Counted from the stretch's first letter, positions 19,524 through 33,262 are shown. The stretch: DNA of 64,000 bases from Poecilobothrus nobilitatus (GCA_947095535.1 OX352772.1:146868177-146932176); one strand, 5' to 3'. The notes: generated by a model from the sequence alone, not told the origin. Made by a program: numbers and translations.

Positions 19524-22165
19524 ATGGTTCGAAAATGTGCGCTTTCTGGATGTAAATTCAATTATAATTCTCACGCGAATAACGTTCCAACTTTTAAATT
19601 TCCAAAAAATGAACCATTAAGAACATTATGGATAAGCACTATATCAAAATAAAATTGGCAACCTACCTTGCATATGCGCTTATCACTTTAAAGAGTCGTG
19701 TTTTTCTTATACTAATAAAAGGCAACGCTTATTGCCAAACTATGTTCCAAGTATTTTTCCCAATAATTTAGAATATTTAGCTGATAATACAAATAGCACG
19801 GAAACGTCAAATTCTCGGGATAGTAATTTTATTTTAAACTTTAATAATTTAGTTTCAAACTTTGATAAAAATATTAATTTAAATGGCTGGTTTCTACATA
19901 AAAATAGAGAAAGTATTGTTTTATGCGTATTGCAAGAAGATGAATATTTCGGTTGTGCTTTTAAATTTAGAATTGTAATTAATAATAATCTTCTTGTTAC
20001 CTGCTTCACAGGCTCTAAAAAAGAACCAGCCAAAAATTTTGTGAACACATTTTACCCAAAAATATGAAACTTGTATTTTGGTCTCAGCTAAAACAATTGA
20101 TATCGTTTTTTGATAATACCAAATCATCCGTTTCTGATGAACCATTAATTAATTAACCATTTAGAAAACGCTTTGATCTTGTTAAATGATTATATAAATT
20201 TCGAGGATGATTCTGTAAAACGGTATAAATTAAATTTTATTTTTAATCAAATTGAACGAATAAATCTAAAATCACCGAAATATAGTTGTGATACCATGGT
20301 AATGTCATTTTTAACTTTTGCACATTCCAGAGCTACTTATAAAATTATTTCTCAATTTCTTTCTCTTCCAAACAGTCGCCATCTTCAAAGACTATCTTCT
20401 CAACTGCATGTAACCCCTGATTATAAACATTTAGAAAATGATAATAATTATTTAACAGTAGCTTATCAATCCTTAACGGAACGAGAAAAATTTGTAGCCA
20501 TTTTAATTGACGAAATTTATGTAGAACAAGGTCTACAATACAAAGCGAATGGTGTCGTTAGAATGGCTGACAATAAATCTACACAAGCTGCCAGACCAAT
20601 TATAACCTTTATGATTAAGTCTGTTTACGGAAATTTCAAAGACATTCTACGTTTACTTCCCGTACTTCAACCGTCAGGTGAATACTTGACAGAAAATACA
20701 AAGGCTATAATTAGTCCAAAGTAAAGGCTTCCGCGTTCTTGTAATTATAACAGATAATCACAAAATAAATCAAAATATGTTTAAAAATTTGAGTATTCAA
20801 AATCAAAATTATTTCCCTAACCCTAACGGTAAGGGAAATATATATTTGCAGTTTGACACTGTACATCTTTTCAAAAACATTCGCAACAATTTACTTTTAG
20901 CACCAAACCAGTGCTTAATATTTTCAGATTTTGAAACCAAAGAAATTAAACATGCCCGTTTTGCACATTTCACGGAGTTGTTTGTAAAGGAAGAAAATCT
21001 TCAAATTAGAAAAGCTTATAAATTAAACAGGAAGTCTTTAAATCCAACCAGTTTTCAGAAACAAAAAGTTTCATTTGTAGATAATATAATCCACCATTCT
21101 ACAATTGCTTCCTTAAAAGGATTTGAAAAAATGCGACCAACTGCTGATTTCTATGAAATTATCCGAAAATGGTGGGATATATGTAATACAAGAGGCAAAT
21201 TCCATGGTATTAGAACTAGAAATGAATGGAATAAACCAATCAAAGAGACAACAGATCTTCGTCTCAATTTCCTAAAAGAATTTTGTGATTGGTTATCAAT
21301 TTGGAATACAAACGAAAATCCAAACAGTTTTAGAAAAAACACTTTCAATGCTTTAGTATTCACTACTAAAACATTAATAGATTTAGTCCATCTATCCTTA
21401 ACGGAACTTCAAATGGACTATGTTTTACTAGGTAAATTCCAAACTGATGATTTAGAAAATAGATTCGGATTATATCGTTCAATAGCTGGGTGCAATTACA
21501 ACATTTCATATACCGAAGCTATTGAAAGCGAAAAAAAAATTAGAATTCATAAAATATATAAAAAATACCATAATCAAAAAGAAAATTTACAAAACGATAT
21601 TGGGGAGAATTCTTTACAACAGGAAATTAATTTAAAAGAATTCGATAAAATTTTTGATTCGCGTTATTTAGCTGAGGCAAAATTTGATACAGATTGCAAT
21701 TTATATACGGGAGGATATGCCTCACATTGTTTGGAAAAACGTACAAAATGCGTCGATTGTAAATCAATATTCCTGAAAGAACGGGGGACTTATTCGGGTT
21801 CTTATTATTTTGACGAACTTAATAGAGGGGGTCTTTCTTTACCGACGGATGAGGTTAATTATATTTTATTTCATATGAACGCAATCTTTCAGGAAATTTT
21901 ACGGGATTTTGGTTTAAAAAAAATATTCTTTGAGAGAAGTAATCAAAAAGGCATACTGATTCAACTAACATTCACTAGTCTCAGTTTGGGTATAAATGAC
22001 ATAGATTTAGAATCGACGTGTAAATGTGGTAATACAAGTCGCAATATGTTTTTCCAAATAAGTAAAACTTTCGCTAATATTTTATTAAATAATTTTACTA
22101 AACAACATAACGATACTCTTAAAAGTAATAAACAAAATAGAAAATTAAAAATATTTAATAATTAA
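19524..22165 (+). pseudogene. P-element/THAP9-type transposase, copy 1, broken
   Basis: Cut-and-paste DNA transposase. ATG at 19,524. THAP zinc-finger DNA-binding domain: CALSGC, PTFKFP and, in another frame, the CAYHF pair near 19,675. The middle part resembles the leucine-rich linker. The RNase H-like catalytic core has LIDEIYV (near 20,508), ITDNHKIN (near 20,750), the FDTVHLFKNIRNNLL signature (near 20,850) and TDDLENRFG ... ESEKK with the late acidic residue (near 21,440-21,535). A Cys-rich tail (CVDCKS, CKCG) follows. Lesions: TAA at 19,650, a small deletion in the THAP region, rearranged sequence near 20,145, and a 5-base deletion near 20,715. From 20,777 to 22,165 the frame is open (462 codons). 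Copy 2 is broken at other places. Confidence 0.93.
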
Positions 22166-22212
22166 AAAGAGTAATATGTGATATTTATTGTGATATTTTT
22201 TTTGTTTTGTTA

Positions 22213-22237
22213 TTTGTTAGTTTTAAAAACTAACAAA
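22213..22237. terminator. 12-bp stem inverted repeat 48 bases after the transposase stop
   Basis: TTTGTTAGTTTT and its complement, separated by one base, in T-rich sequence. Conserved at 47,235-47,259. It could be a 3' RNA structure or a protein-binding palindrome; no function is shown. Confidence 0.4.
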
Positions 22238-23002
22238 GTTATATTTGTTTTTAACTTTTAGTTTGTTTTTATATTTTGTTATGTTTTTTTGTTAAATTTT
22301 TTTGTTTTTATTTATTATGTTTTTGTTTTTCGTTTTTCTATTATTTATTATTGTTTATTATATTGTTTTCTTTTGAAAAAATTTGTATGCACTTTTGTCT
22401 TACAGATGTGTGCATTAAGCGTACTGGGGATAGCACGTTAAAAAAATGCTTCACATTCCCTACCTCATAGGTGGTGTGGAAATGGGAATAATTTTAATAT
22501 ATAACATATTTAAATATTTATTTTTTATGTTCCTATATTTATTTTATTTTATTAATAATCTTAATTTTTATTTTTTAATTAAAATTTTCTAACTTAATTT
22601 CTAAACCAAAATTCTTGATAAAATTGGTTTTGCAAATTTTTTTATTGCCCATACTGTATCGAAAACTTCAAAAACCACTCTCATTCAAGTTTTGTTAAGG
22701 AGCTTTAATAGTGGGAAAATAAATGGAGGTTTTTTCTTTAAAACATAATTTTTTAATTAAAACTTTTATATATTTTAAATTTGAATACATGAAAAGATGT
22801 GTTAAAGATGAAATTTTATGGTGGCCTTTGGAAAAAATTTGAAAAAATGATTATTTTTTCAGTTATTAAGGTTTATGCTTTACCACTATTTCATTTTTTA
22901 CTTTTTCCATAAGAATACGTGTAAATTTTTAAGAAAGCTTTACCACTATTTCAAAGATCTCTCTCTATGTCAAGGCCTGTGAAAACATTATTGTAGCTTA
23001 TG
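22238..23002. other. 3' subterminal region of A1; no gene
   Basis: T-rich. It contains the words TTTACCACTATTTCA twice (near 22,880 and 22,945) and ends CTCTATGTCAAGGCCT plus the terminus. The repeated words are candidate subterminal binding sites, as P-family elements use internal inverted or direct repeats near the ends. Confidence 0.55.
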
Positions 23003-23009
23003 CTTACAT

Positions 23010-25132
23010 CATAACCTACATTAATTTTTAGAAGGCCTGGACATCGAAATACTTAAATGCGTTTGTGCAAATTGTAAATGTATTGTGAGAAAAAGCTTCG
23101 AAAAATGACATTTCATAAATATTTTTTTGTTCTTTTCTGTTTTTGTTTTTGTTTCAGAAAAATGTCCAATTTTAACAATTTTCTTTTTGAGTTTTCGATA
23201 TGAAATATTTATCCAAACATGCCAAATTGTATATTAAAATAAAATTTGAAAATTTTTCTTTAACATAGCAAAATTTCAGCTTTCAACTTGAAATTTTCAA
23301 CATATTTTCAACAAAATTAAATTTTCAGTTTTTTTCTAGCATTTCATATCGTCGCCATTTAATACTCTCAAAAAATTATGACAGTACAAAATTATAATAA
23401 ATTGAACATAACCTAATAATTTAAAAGCTTTCTAATAGATTGTACTACAAATTTGGTAAATATATTTTAGTTCAAACTAAGTTTTTATATTTTTAATTAT
23501 ATTAAAAAAGTATAAAATTTATATAAAAATAAAATTTGCAGTTTTTTCTTTATGTCAATAAAAAAATTAGCTTTCAAATCATATTTTTCAGCAATATTTT
23601 GAAGAAAAGAAAAAAAGAAGTACCAGATTCTGGTTAAGCAATTTTCGTTTTTTTCTATACAGTCTATAAAAAAAAATTATTGTAAATAGAATATTCATGT
23701 ACTTACATGAAATAGAATAATCTTTTTATGAATAAAATTTTAAATTGCAATACTACTTAAACCAGTATTAGAAATAAATTAATATTTTATTTTAAATAAC
23801 TCTAAAGTTTAGAAATATTTTATTTTATGTAGTCATATTTTTGTAGAGTTAAATTTTTGAATTGAATTATTATTTTTAAGATTTTATTGTATCAATACCT
23901 ATTTAAAAAAATTAACTCAATTATTTAGTGTCTAATATTGCCATTTTTAATAATTTTCTTAAATAAAGTGGGTGAAAAATGTTCGGTTGTTGGGTGTAAA
24001 TCCAATTATAATAATAGCACGATATCTGTAGCTCTTTTTAAATTTACGGATAAAGAGTCTTTGAGAAGCTTAAAAGAGCCTTGTACAATGATCAGATTGG
24101 CAACCAACAGCTTATAGTTCCATATGTAAATTGCATTTTTCAGAATCGTGTTTTAAATTAAATAATGATGAAAGTCCGATTTAATACCAGATGCAGCTCC
24201 AAGTATTTTCACAAATTACTTGCTAAATTTAATAGAAACGAATGATAAAAACTTACACGGTGATAATATAATTTTAAATTTCTCTAATTTTGATTTAAAA
24301 CTTAGTAAAAAAATAAATTTAAAATACTGGAAATTGTATAAAGGCCAAAATAATATTATTTTATATATTTTAAAAGAAAATAGTTACTTTAAATGTGATT
24401 TTAAATTTAGAATAATAATTAATAACGATCTAAGTGACCTATTTTACCTATTTAAGTTATATATTTTAATAGAAAATAATTACTTTAAATGTGATTTTAA
24501 ATTTAAAATAATAATTAATAACGATCTAAAAGTTACCTATTTGACAGGTAATACAGAAACAAAACAATTTCAAAATATTGAACGATATTGAAAAACTCAA
24601 AAAATTAAATATTATTATTTACCAAATTAAACTTTTAGATATGAAGGTAAGTATATATAGTTGGGATACAATCGTCATCTCATTTTTCATTTTTGCCCAC
24701 TCAAGATCTATTATTACTATCCGGTCGGAAAATATTGATTTTTGTGATATTTTTTTTGTGTTTTACTTTTTTTAATACAGTTTTGTTTTAAATTAATTAC
24801 TTTATTTTGTTTTATTAATATTATTTTAAATACATAATGTTATTTAGTTAAAAAAATTATTTATATATTATTTATAGAAAACAATTTTTTAAATGCATAT
24901 TTATGAATGAAAACATTATATTTTAAAACATTTTTCTTTAATGAATTAAGTAAAAATGATGCGACATTAATTTTCTCTTTGAACCAAATTGAATAAACTA
25001 AATGGTTATTTCAAGATTTATAGTTGGCCCACTATTTTTTTACATAAGACTACATGTAAATTTGTTAAAAGCTGATCCCTTATTAAGCTTTTACTCCCTG
25101 CATTTCATGGCCTGATAATTGGTGTGAGTCTC
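23010..25132 (+). mobile_element. N1: P-like element with truncated THAP gene (non-autonomous)
   Basis: Left end CATAACCTACATTAAT followed by AGAAGGCCTGGACATCGAAA; right end around TTTCATGGCCTGATAATTGG. The internal organisation parallels A1: 5' region, THAP-encoding region, a transposase remnant and a 3' region. Nearly all of the catalytic core is missing. No 8-bp duplication is recognised, so the right boundary is approximate. Element A sits at its very left end, sharing its first base. Confidence 0.75.
23968..24775 (+). pseudogene. Truncated THAP transposase remnant, N1
   Basis: The position of the ATG of the A element reads GTG here, followed by KCSVVGCKSNYNN, a FKF strand and LRSLKEPC: a THAP domain start. 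A TAG follows after NSL; the CKLHF zinc ligands come in another frame. The region 24,220-24,591 matches the transposase segment after the THAP domain and contains a ~100-bp internal tandem duplication (YFKCDFKF.IIINNDL twice). The catalytic core is deleted; only a WDTIVISFFIFAHSR fragment follows. Not expected to code for a working protein. Confidence 0.8.
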
Positions 25133-26046
25133 GCTATATCATATAAAATGTCTTAAAAGTGCTTTTAAGAAACTTTTTATAGTGGTACAGAAAATGAAGG
25201 CTTTTTTTTAAAAAAAATTTAAATAAAATTAATATATTTAAATATTGCTAATTAAAAAATGCGCGGCATAGAATTTTATAGACTTGGAAACACGGCTAAC
25301 AATAATTTAGAAGGCCTGGACACTGAACGAAAAAAAGCTGTATAGGGATCTATTTTTCATGAAAATATTTTAAAATTAAATCATCATCGCCTGTTTCGGT
25401 TTTCTATTTAAATAAACATTCAGGGTAATTGGAGAAAATACTGGAAACTGCATTTGGTATCAAACGCAGCCTTTGAGCGTTATTTAAAGAAAAACATGAT
25501 TTCGAAAAATGTAATTTACATATGGAACTATACGCCTTAGGTTACCAACCCAATATTAATACGGCCCTCATCCATAATGTTCTCAAAGGCTTTTTTTGGC
25601 AAAAACACACAAATTCAAAGACAGTTTAGTCCAAAATTCCACATTTTTTAAAGAACTTATTTAAATTAATTAAAAACGGCAATATAAGATGCTAATACCT
25701 AAATAATTTAATTTTTTAAAATATTATTTATTTAATTCTTTAAAGTAAAATTTTAAAAAATAAATACCTCCAGTTTATACTCATAACTATTATACAATTA
25801 ATTTTTATACCCTACACCTAAGGTATAGGGTATATTAACTTTGGTATGGTGTTTGTAACCACCAAAAGGAAGCCAGTTAGATATGGACATGTATGTATAT
25901 TCTGAATCAGGATCACCTCCTGAGTCGATTTAACGATGTCCGTCCGTCCGTCCGTTCGCACGATAACTCAAAAACTAATAAAGCTATCTTGATGAAATTT
26001 ATATAGTAGGTTACTAATTATGGAAGGAAGGCTAAGTTCGAATCTG

Positions 26047-26438
26047 GACAAAATCGGTCCATGGGTTCGGATTCTGGAAACTTCCGAATGATTCCGGAGC
26101 AAACGAGATTATCTCCAAAACCAACAAAGATAGAACCTTTAAATTTTGTACAATGATGTTCCTTCCCGTTCGATTTATGTTTCTAAAATTTGAGAGGATT
26201 TGGTCCATGGGTTCGGATTTTGGAAGCTTCCGAACGAGCCCCAGAGCAAACGAGATTATCTCCAAAATCAACAAAGATAGAACCTTTAAATTTTGTATAA
26301 TGATGTTCCTTCCCGTTCGATTTATGTCTCTGAAATTTAAGAGGATTTGGTCTATGGGTTTGGATTTTGGAAGCTTCCGAACGAGCACCAGAGCAAATGA
26401 GATTGTCTCCAAAACCAATAAAGATATAATCTTTAAAT
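26047..26438 (+). repeat. 147-bp minisatellite, left part (copy B)
   Basis: Corresponds to 1,454-1,845, almost base for base. The Polinton target duplication TCGGCA follows at 26,439-26,444. Confidence 0.9.
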
Positions 26439-26444
26439 TCGGCA

Positions 26445-26649
26445 AGTATATAGGTAGGCATTGGGCCAGACAGGTCAGTAGCTCAAGGTCACCTGGAAGT
26501 AGGTCAAGGTCACCCAGAAGTAGGTCAAGGCCACCCGGAAGGCCAGACAGGAAGTATGTCCAGGTCATTTTAAAAATAAGTCAGACTGGCGGCGATCGTC
26601 AGTTGTTTATAAAGATTGTATACTTGTTTTAAGTAATAGGTAAACATGG
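26445..26649 (+). repeat. Polinton left terminal repeat core, copy B
   Basis: Same as 1,852-2,056; the three 21-bp TCAAGGYCA repeats are at about 26,482-26,544. Confidence 0.9.
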
Positions 26650-27992
26650 AAATAGTAAGAAAAAATATTTTTTTAATGTTTGCAAATTTTAAGATGTTGT
26701 TGTTTGTTGTTTTTTTCTTTCGTTTTTTTATGAAGTATTTAAAGAAGAGGAAAGAAAAACCATTAATTAATTGTTATGTAAGAATGTTGAAAAAAAAAAA
26801 CAAGAAATCAAAAATATCTAACATGGTACAGGTCTACTTCTTATTGATTTATACTTGGCTTAAGTAATAGGCGCATATGAAAAGTAGAAACAAAAAAATG
26901 GTTAATGAATGTAAAAGGAAAAAAATAAAAAAAGTTTAAACATACAAGATAAAACAATTTTAAAAGGTACAACGCATCTTTAAAATTCATAAAGAAAAAG
27001 TGCAAACCTGTTTTTCTGTCTACATAATGATCAAACCATTGAAAAAAAATTATGCGTTTTTAGATGTACCTAACTATTTGTGTTGTTTTTTTTTTTTTTC
27101 TACTTTAACTATTTAAAGAAGTTAAAAGAAAAAAACTAATGATTATTGTCGGTGTGTCGTGTAAGAAATTTTTTGTTTGTAAGAATGTTCAAAAAAAATA
27201 TGAATGAAAAGAAGACCACCAGGAAATTAAAGCTGTGGAAGTACTTAACGACTAACATGTTGCTTAAGTGCATTGTATGTTGCATAATCTGCGAAGAATA
27301 AAAAAAGAAAAAAATTCAAATCAGGTTAATTGCATTTGTCACCTATTTTGAAAACAAGAATATAAAAATAAAACAGATTTATTCTGTGTTCAAGAAAAAA
27401 ATATGAATAAAAAGAAAACAACAAGAAATCAAAAATATCTAACGTGGTACAGGTATACTTCTTGTTGATGCATACTTAGCTTAAGTAATAGGCGTATATG
27501 AAAAGAATAAGAAAAAATACTTTATAAAATTTAAAGAGAAAAATTAAAACAGAACAAGAAGATGTGTAACTACGTTTCTTTAAAATTTTAAAACTAATTT
27601 TAAAAAAATTAAAAGAAAAAGTGCACACTGGTTTTTAAATGTTACATAAAGATTCAACCTTGATAAAATTGATGCAATTTTGAGATACTTTTATTTCTTC
27701 TTGTTATCTTTTTTCTATGAAGTATTTAAAGAAGAGGAAAGAAAAAAATTCTTAGTATCACCGTATAAGATTTTATTGTTATGTAAGAATGTTGAAAAAA
27801 AACAAAGGAATAAAAGCGATTCCAAATAAATTACGAGTAATTGCTTTTTTTAACGTAACAAGCAAGACATTATGTATAAATTGTGTAAAAAGTTAAAAAA
27901 TTGTTAATAGAGTGAAAATTCTAGGATTAGAAACGTTCGCGATTGGTTGTCTTAATAAAATAAAAATCGGAAATTACAAAAAAGAAATTAAA
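26650..27992. repeat. Polinton left subterminal region, copy B; no gene
   Basis: Corresponds to 2,057-3,414. It lacks a ~40-bp TTTTATTTCTTCTTGTTA duplication present in copy A near 3,080-3,120. Open frames here are chance. Confidence 0.65.
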
Positions 27993-30900
27993 ATGAATAC
28001 AGAAAAATTCACAATAAAATCAATAAAATCAGTGAATGTAAATCAGTGAATTGGATTAAAACCGGTATTGAAGAAATATTCAGCAATTTACTTGAAAATG
28101 TTGATCCTACTGATAAAATTGGTGTCACTTTTGGATGCCAAAGTTTTCATGAACGTGGTCCAGCCTGGATCAATTTTAAAGAAGCAAAAGATCTTGACAT
28201 TTCGGAAATTTGAGAAGTTATTTCAAAAATTTTTCAAAGCAACTCCGAAGGATTATCTACAGATACGTTATGTATAAATGTTACATATATACGACTTCCA
28301 GCAGGAAGTGGAAGAGGAAAAAGATACAACAATTTTGAAGAAGAATGTAATAAAAGAAGAGGCATAATTTCAATCAAAAACAAAGATAATTTATGCTTAC
28401 CACGTGCGTTAGTTGTTGCTATCTCATTCATAGAAAAATTAGTTGACTACTGTAAAATGCGAAAAGACACAGATCAACTTCAGTTGAAAGCAGCATTACA
28501 ACTAATAAGAAATTCAAATGTAAGCATCCCAGCAAAAGGAGCTAGTATCAGTGAGCTCAAAAAATTTCAACTGTACCTCTCTAAATATCAAATTGTGGTT
28601 TTCGATTTCAGAGGAAAAGGAAAATCAATTATTTTTCAAGGTGAAAAAGATAAGGAAAAAAGATTGAATTTTATATACGATTAAGGTCACTTCAATGTAA
28701 TTACATCATTAACAGCAGCATTTAGTTGTGATTACTTTTGCCAAACATGTAATGTTCCGTATAACAATAGATTGTCTCACAGATGTAAACAGTCGTGTTT
28801 CTTTTGTAAATCATCTCCAGCATGTGACGTAAATTTTCCAAATATTAAATGTGATGCATGCAATCGAAGTTTTAAAGGTCAAACTTGTTTTGATAATCAT
28901 AAAGCAACATCATCTACAAATAAAAAATCTATTTGTACTCTTATAAATTCCTGTACAAAATGCTTTAAAGTATACAGAACCGATGTAAATCATATATGCT
29001 ATGGACATTTGTGTAAAAACTGTAATATAAATGTAGCTTCAGACCACCAATGCTTTATACACCAACCGTGTAAAGAATTAGCTGAACTTAAAAATATATT
29101 ATATATTTTCTACGATCTCGAAACAACTCAAGATGATATCATCGGGGAGAAACTTCATGAAGGTGTTGCAATAGGGGATATAATTGAACATCAGCCTGAT
29201 TAATGTAATTTTGAACAACGTTGCACGCATTGTATATTGTTTAATGTTGAAAGATGCAATTTTTGTGGACTTCGAGAACATGTGTTGAAACAAAATCCAA
29301 TACAAATGTTCTTAGAATATATACTCAACCAAAGAAAGATATTTCATACAGTTGTAGTTATTGCACATAACGGACAAGCATTTGATAATCAGTTTTTATT
29401 AAACTATATCTTAGAGAAAACCATCATCAAACCAAAACTAATTATGAGGGGAACAAAGATAATTTTAATGCTGTTAGATAACGTGAAATTTATTGATTCA
29501 CTAAACTATTTTCCAATGCCGTTATCTAGTTTACCGAAAGCATTTGATTTAGATATAAATTTAAAAAAAGGATATTTTCCTCATATGTTTAATCGTAAAA
29601 ATAATATAAAATATAATGGAAAGTTACCCGATCGGAAATATTACTGTTATAATTCAATGAGTGCATCAGAAAGAAAACAATTTCTTGAATGGTATGAAGA
29701 AAATAAAAACAAGTCTTTTAACCTCCAAAAGGAACTTGTAGAATATTGTATGAATGACGTAAAAATTATGACAGCAGCCTGTATTAAATTCAGACAGCTA
29801 TTTTTGGAAGAATGTAAGGTTGAACCATTTTTAGAGGCCACTACAATTGCTTCAGCGTGTAATTTGGTTTTTAGAAGGAATTTTTTAAAACCGTATACAA
29901 TTGGACTTATACCTAAACAAGGATATCGCTTATCAGAAAACCAGTCAATCATTGCCATAAAATGGTTAATGTGGGAAGAAAAACAAAGAAAAATAAAAAT
30001 TCAGCATAGTGGTAACGAAAAAGAAAAAGTAATTTTTGGTCTTCGTGTTGACGGATATTGCAGACACAAAACAAATATTTGAGTTTTATGGCTGTTATTA
30101 CCATGGCCATCCAAAATGTTTCAAAAATAATAATGATAAAAAATATGAAACACGTTATGAGGGTACATTATCCAAAGCCAATAAATTACGCTCTATAGGT
30201 TATCAAGTAATTGAAAAGTGGAAGTATGAATTTCGAAACGAAAGAGATCAAAAGAATACATAGAATTTTTCGCAAAATTGGAGAACGAAAGTTTGATACC
30301 ACTAAAACCACGTGATGCGTTTTATGGAGGTAGAACAGGAAACACAAGAACATATTATAAATGTGCGCCTGGTGAAAAAATAATGTATATAGATATATGC
30401 TCACTATATCCTTTGTGTGTAAATATGGAAAATTTCCAGTGGGTCATCCAAAAGTTCATGTTGGAAAAATTGAATGCAATAAATTAAATTTAAATGATAC
30501 TGATGGATTAATAAAGGCATTGATACTTCCCCCAGAAAAACTCTATCACCCGGTTTTGCCTATAAATCAAAATAATAAGCTAATGTTTTCCTGCTGTCAA
30601 ACATGTAGTTTGGAAATGAATAATGATGACTGCTCGCATGACAATCGTAGTAGGTCAATTTTAGAAAAGTGGGTTATGGATGAATTAAGAGAAGCTGTTA
30701 AACAGGGATACAAAATTGTGGAAATATACGAGGTATGGGAGTATACTGTTAAACAATTTAATCCCCTTACATCACAACAAGGAATTTTTACAGAAATGAT
30801 GAACAAGTTCCTTAAAATTAAACAAGAAGCTTCTAGCTGGCCTAGCTTTTGCAGAACACCAAAGGAAAAGTGCAAATATTTAAAAAAAATTTTCCAAAGT

Positions 30901-31741
30901 AGAAGGCATAAATTTACAGTTTAACGATATAGAAAAAAATCCTGGACTTAGATCATTAGCTAAGTTAATGTTAAACTCTTTCTAGGGTAAATTTGGACAG
31001 AGAGAAAATCAATCAAAAACTGATATAATAAATGAGCCTTATGAATTATTTACTCTTCTTACTGATCCTTCGAAGAATGTAAATCAAATAACTCCAATAA
31101 ACGAAAAAACAGTTTTGGTAAATTGGGAATACAAAGAAGAAACAGCTGAATCATTATCAACAGTTAACGTTTGCATAGCTGCTTACACTACCACACAAGC
31201 TCGTTTAAAATTGTATTCTTACTTAGACAATTTAAAAGAACGAGTTTTGTATTACGATACAGATTCAATAATATATGTAGCACGTGAAGGAGAATATAAC
31301 CCTCCAACTGGAGTTTTCATAGGAGATATGACAGATGAGCTTGAAGAATATGGAATTGGAAGCTATATTACAGAATTTGTTAGTGGTGGTGCAAAGAACT
31401 ATGCATACAAAATATATAGTACCAACTCCAAATGCGACAAAACTGTTTGCAAAGTGAAAGGTATTCGTTTAAATTACAACGCTTCACAAGAAATAAATTT
31501 TGGCTCTATGAAACAATTAGTTAAAAAATTAAACAACTTTCAACAAATAAATATAACATTTCCTAGTATTCGCCGAACATACGATCACAGAGTCATCACT
31601 GTTCCTGAAATAAAGTCATATCGAATAAATTCCAGAAAACGCGTTTTTGCAGATGATTATATTTCAGTTCCTTATGGCTTCAAAAAGAAAAAAATTAAAA
31701 AAATTATTGTTAATATGTATATTGTAAAAATTTTGTATTAA
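27993..31741 (+). pseudogene. Protein-primed family B DNA polymerase, copy B, broken
   Basis: Same domains as copy A: exonuclease motifs near 29,108, 29,363 and 29,743; motif A near 30,392; motif C near 31,249. Same lesions at the corresponding places: TGA 28,211, TAA 28,682 and 29,201, TAG 30,983 inside motif B, and the shared frameshifts. A private one-base deletion near 30,244 adds another shift. The 3' end differs: a ~35-bp deletion removes the stop used by copy A and the frame runs seven codons further. Confidence 0.95.
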
Positions 31742-31921
31742 ACTATTAAATTACAGCATTAAAAAAAATCTTTTTAATTTTACCGTTTTTAATTTTCAGA
31801 ATATAGCCAAAAAATTATTTACATATATATATATCAGTATATATATACAATAGTATATATATATATATATATTTACTGATTTTATTCAAATTCACATTTG
31901 CAGTTTAACTCTTCAATAATA

Positions 31922-32842
31922 ATGTCAAAAGCACAAATAGTATCTGAAATTCATCGTCCAGTTAGACGTAGATTTCGGAGACGAAAAATATCTCAAAGAG
32001 GGTTAAATGATACATGGGAAATTGATCTTGTAGATATGTCGGCCTATCAAAAAGTAAATAATGGATACAAGTTTCTTTTAACTGTTATCGATATATTTTC
32101 AAAATATGCATATGCCGAAAAAGTTAAATCAAAGGCAGCAGATGACGTAGTTAAAAGTATGGAAAAGATTTTTAAAAGGGAGGGGAAGCCTCAAAAAATA
32201 TTCATTCTGACCAGGGAAAAGAATTTTTCAACAAAAAATTTCAAAATTTAATGAAAAGCTATAAAATAAATCACTATCATACTTATTCAGAAATGAAGGC
32301 TAGTGTTTGTGAAAGGTTTAACAGAACATTAAAATCAATTATGTGGAAACAGTTTAGTTTACAAGGAAATTTTAAATGGATAGAATTTTTACCAAAACTA
32401 ATTGAAAAATATAATAACACAAAAGATAGTACAATTAAGTTAAAACCAAACCAAGTTACATCACAAAATGAAAAACAAATTCTTCGTTCAATTTATAATT
32501 ACCCTAAAATATTTAATAAGGGGAAATTTAATGTTGGTGATTTTGTTAGAATTGCAAGGTCTAAAGGTACTTTTCAAAAAGAATATGAACCTAACTATTC
32601 AACTGAAGTTTTTAAAATAGCTTTCAAAAACAAGACAGACCCGATTACATATAGTTTAAGATTATAAAAATAAATTAGTTCGTGGTGGCTTCTATGAACA
32701 GGAACTGACTAGTGTCAAAGACCCCAATGCTTATTTAATTGAAAAAATTTTAAAACGAAAAGGCAATAAAGTATATGTGAAATATTTAGGCTTTGATAAT
32801 AGTCATAATCAATGGATAAGTAAATATGATATTCTTTCATAA
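31922..32842 (+). pseudogene. Polinton integrase with chromodomain, copy B, two frameshifts
   Basis: As copy A, with the shared frameshift before the second catalytic Asp. A private 2-base deletion near 32,660 adds another shift, so the chromodomain (about 32,727-32,825) is out of frame with the core. Confidence 0.92.
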
Positions 32843-33262
32843 AAAAGTGTAATAAGAATTTATGTAGAAAATTTTTTCTTAACTTTAGAGCACTGTTAAA
32901 TGCAACAATGTTGTAAAAATGTTAATAGAAAAAATAAAAATAGAAAAATATTTACTAATAAAAATAAAAAATTTAGGAATAGGTAAATAAAAAATAATAT
33001 TCTTTCATAAAAAAGTATAATTAGAATTTATGTAAAAGATTTTTTCTTAACTTTAGAACACTGTTAAATGCAACAATGTTGCAAAAATGTTAATAAAAAA
33101 AATAAAAATAGAAAAATATTTACTAATAAAAATAAATAATTTAGGAATAGGTAAATAAAAAATAATATTCTTTCATAAAAAAGTATAATTGGAATTTATG
33201 TAGAAGAGTTTTCTTAAATTTAGAACACTGTTAAATGCAACAATGTTGCGAAAAATGTTATA
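32833..33262 (+). repeat. Tandem ~168-bp repeat after the integrase gene (three units)
   Basis: TCTTTCATAAAAAAGT at about 32,833, 33,001 and 33,170; copy A has two units. A copy-number change since the block duplication. Confidence 0.8.

Larger units (their letters stand above)
18566..23002 (+). mobile_element. A1: full-length P-like element with THAP transposase gene (4,437 bp)
   Basis: Ends are imperfect inverted repeats beginning CA (CAGAGCCAACAATAATGG on the left; CATAAGCTACAATAATG on the opposite strand at right), each followed by AGG(C/T)C..GACAT. It is flanked by a decayed 8-bp duplication. Contents: a ~960-bp AT-rich 5' region (18,566-19,523) without genes, a broken P/THAP9-type transposase gene, and an ~840-bp 3' region. 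Units 3-5 lack the element and show a clean junction. Confidence 0.88.

Noticed and set aside
20817..20840. Telomere-like CCCTAACCCTAACGG
   Set aside because: Only two repeats, inside the coding region of the transposase (encoding Pro-Asn residues), and present in both copies. Not a telomere.
22276..22470. Hydrophobic 64-codon frame after the transposase
   Set aside because: Composed of T-rich runs giving Phe and Leu; its end is not conserved as coding in copy 2.
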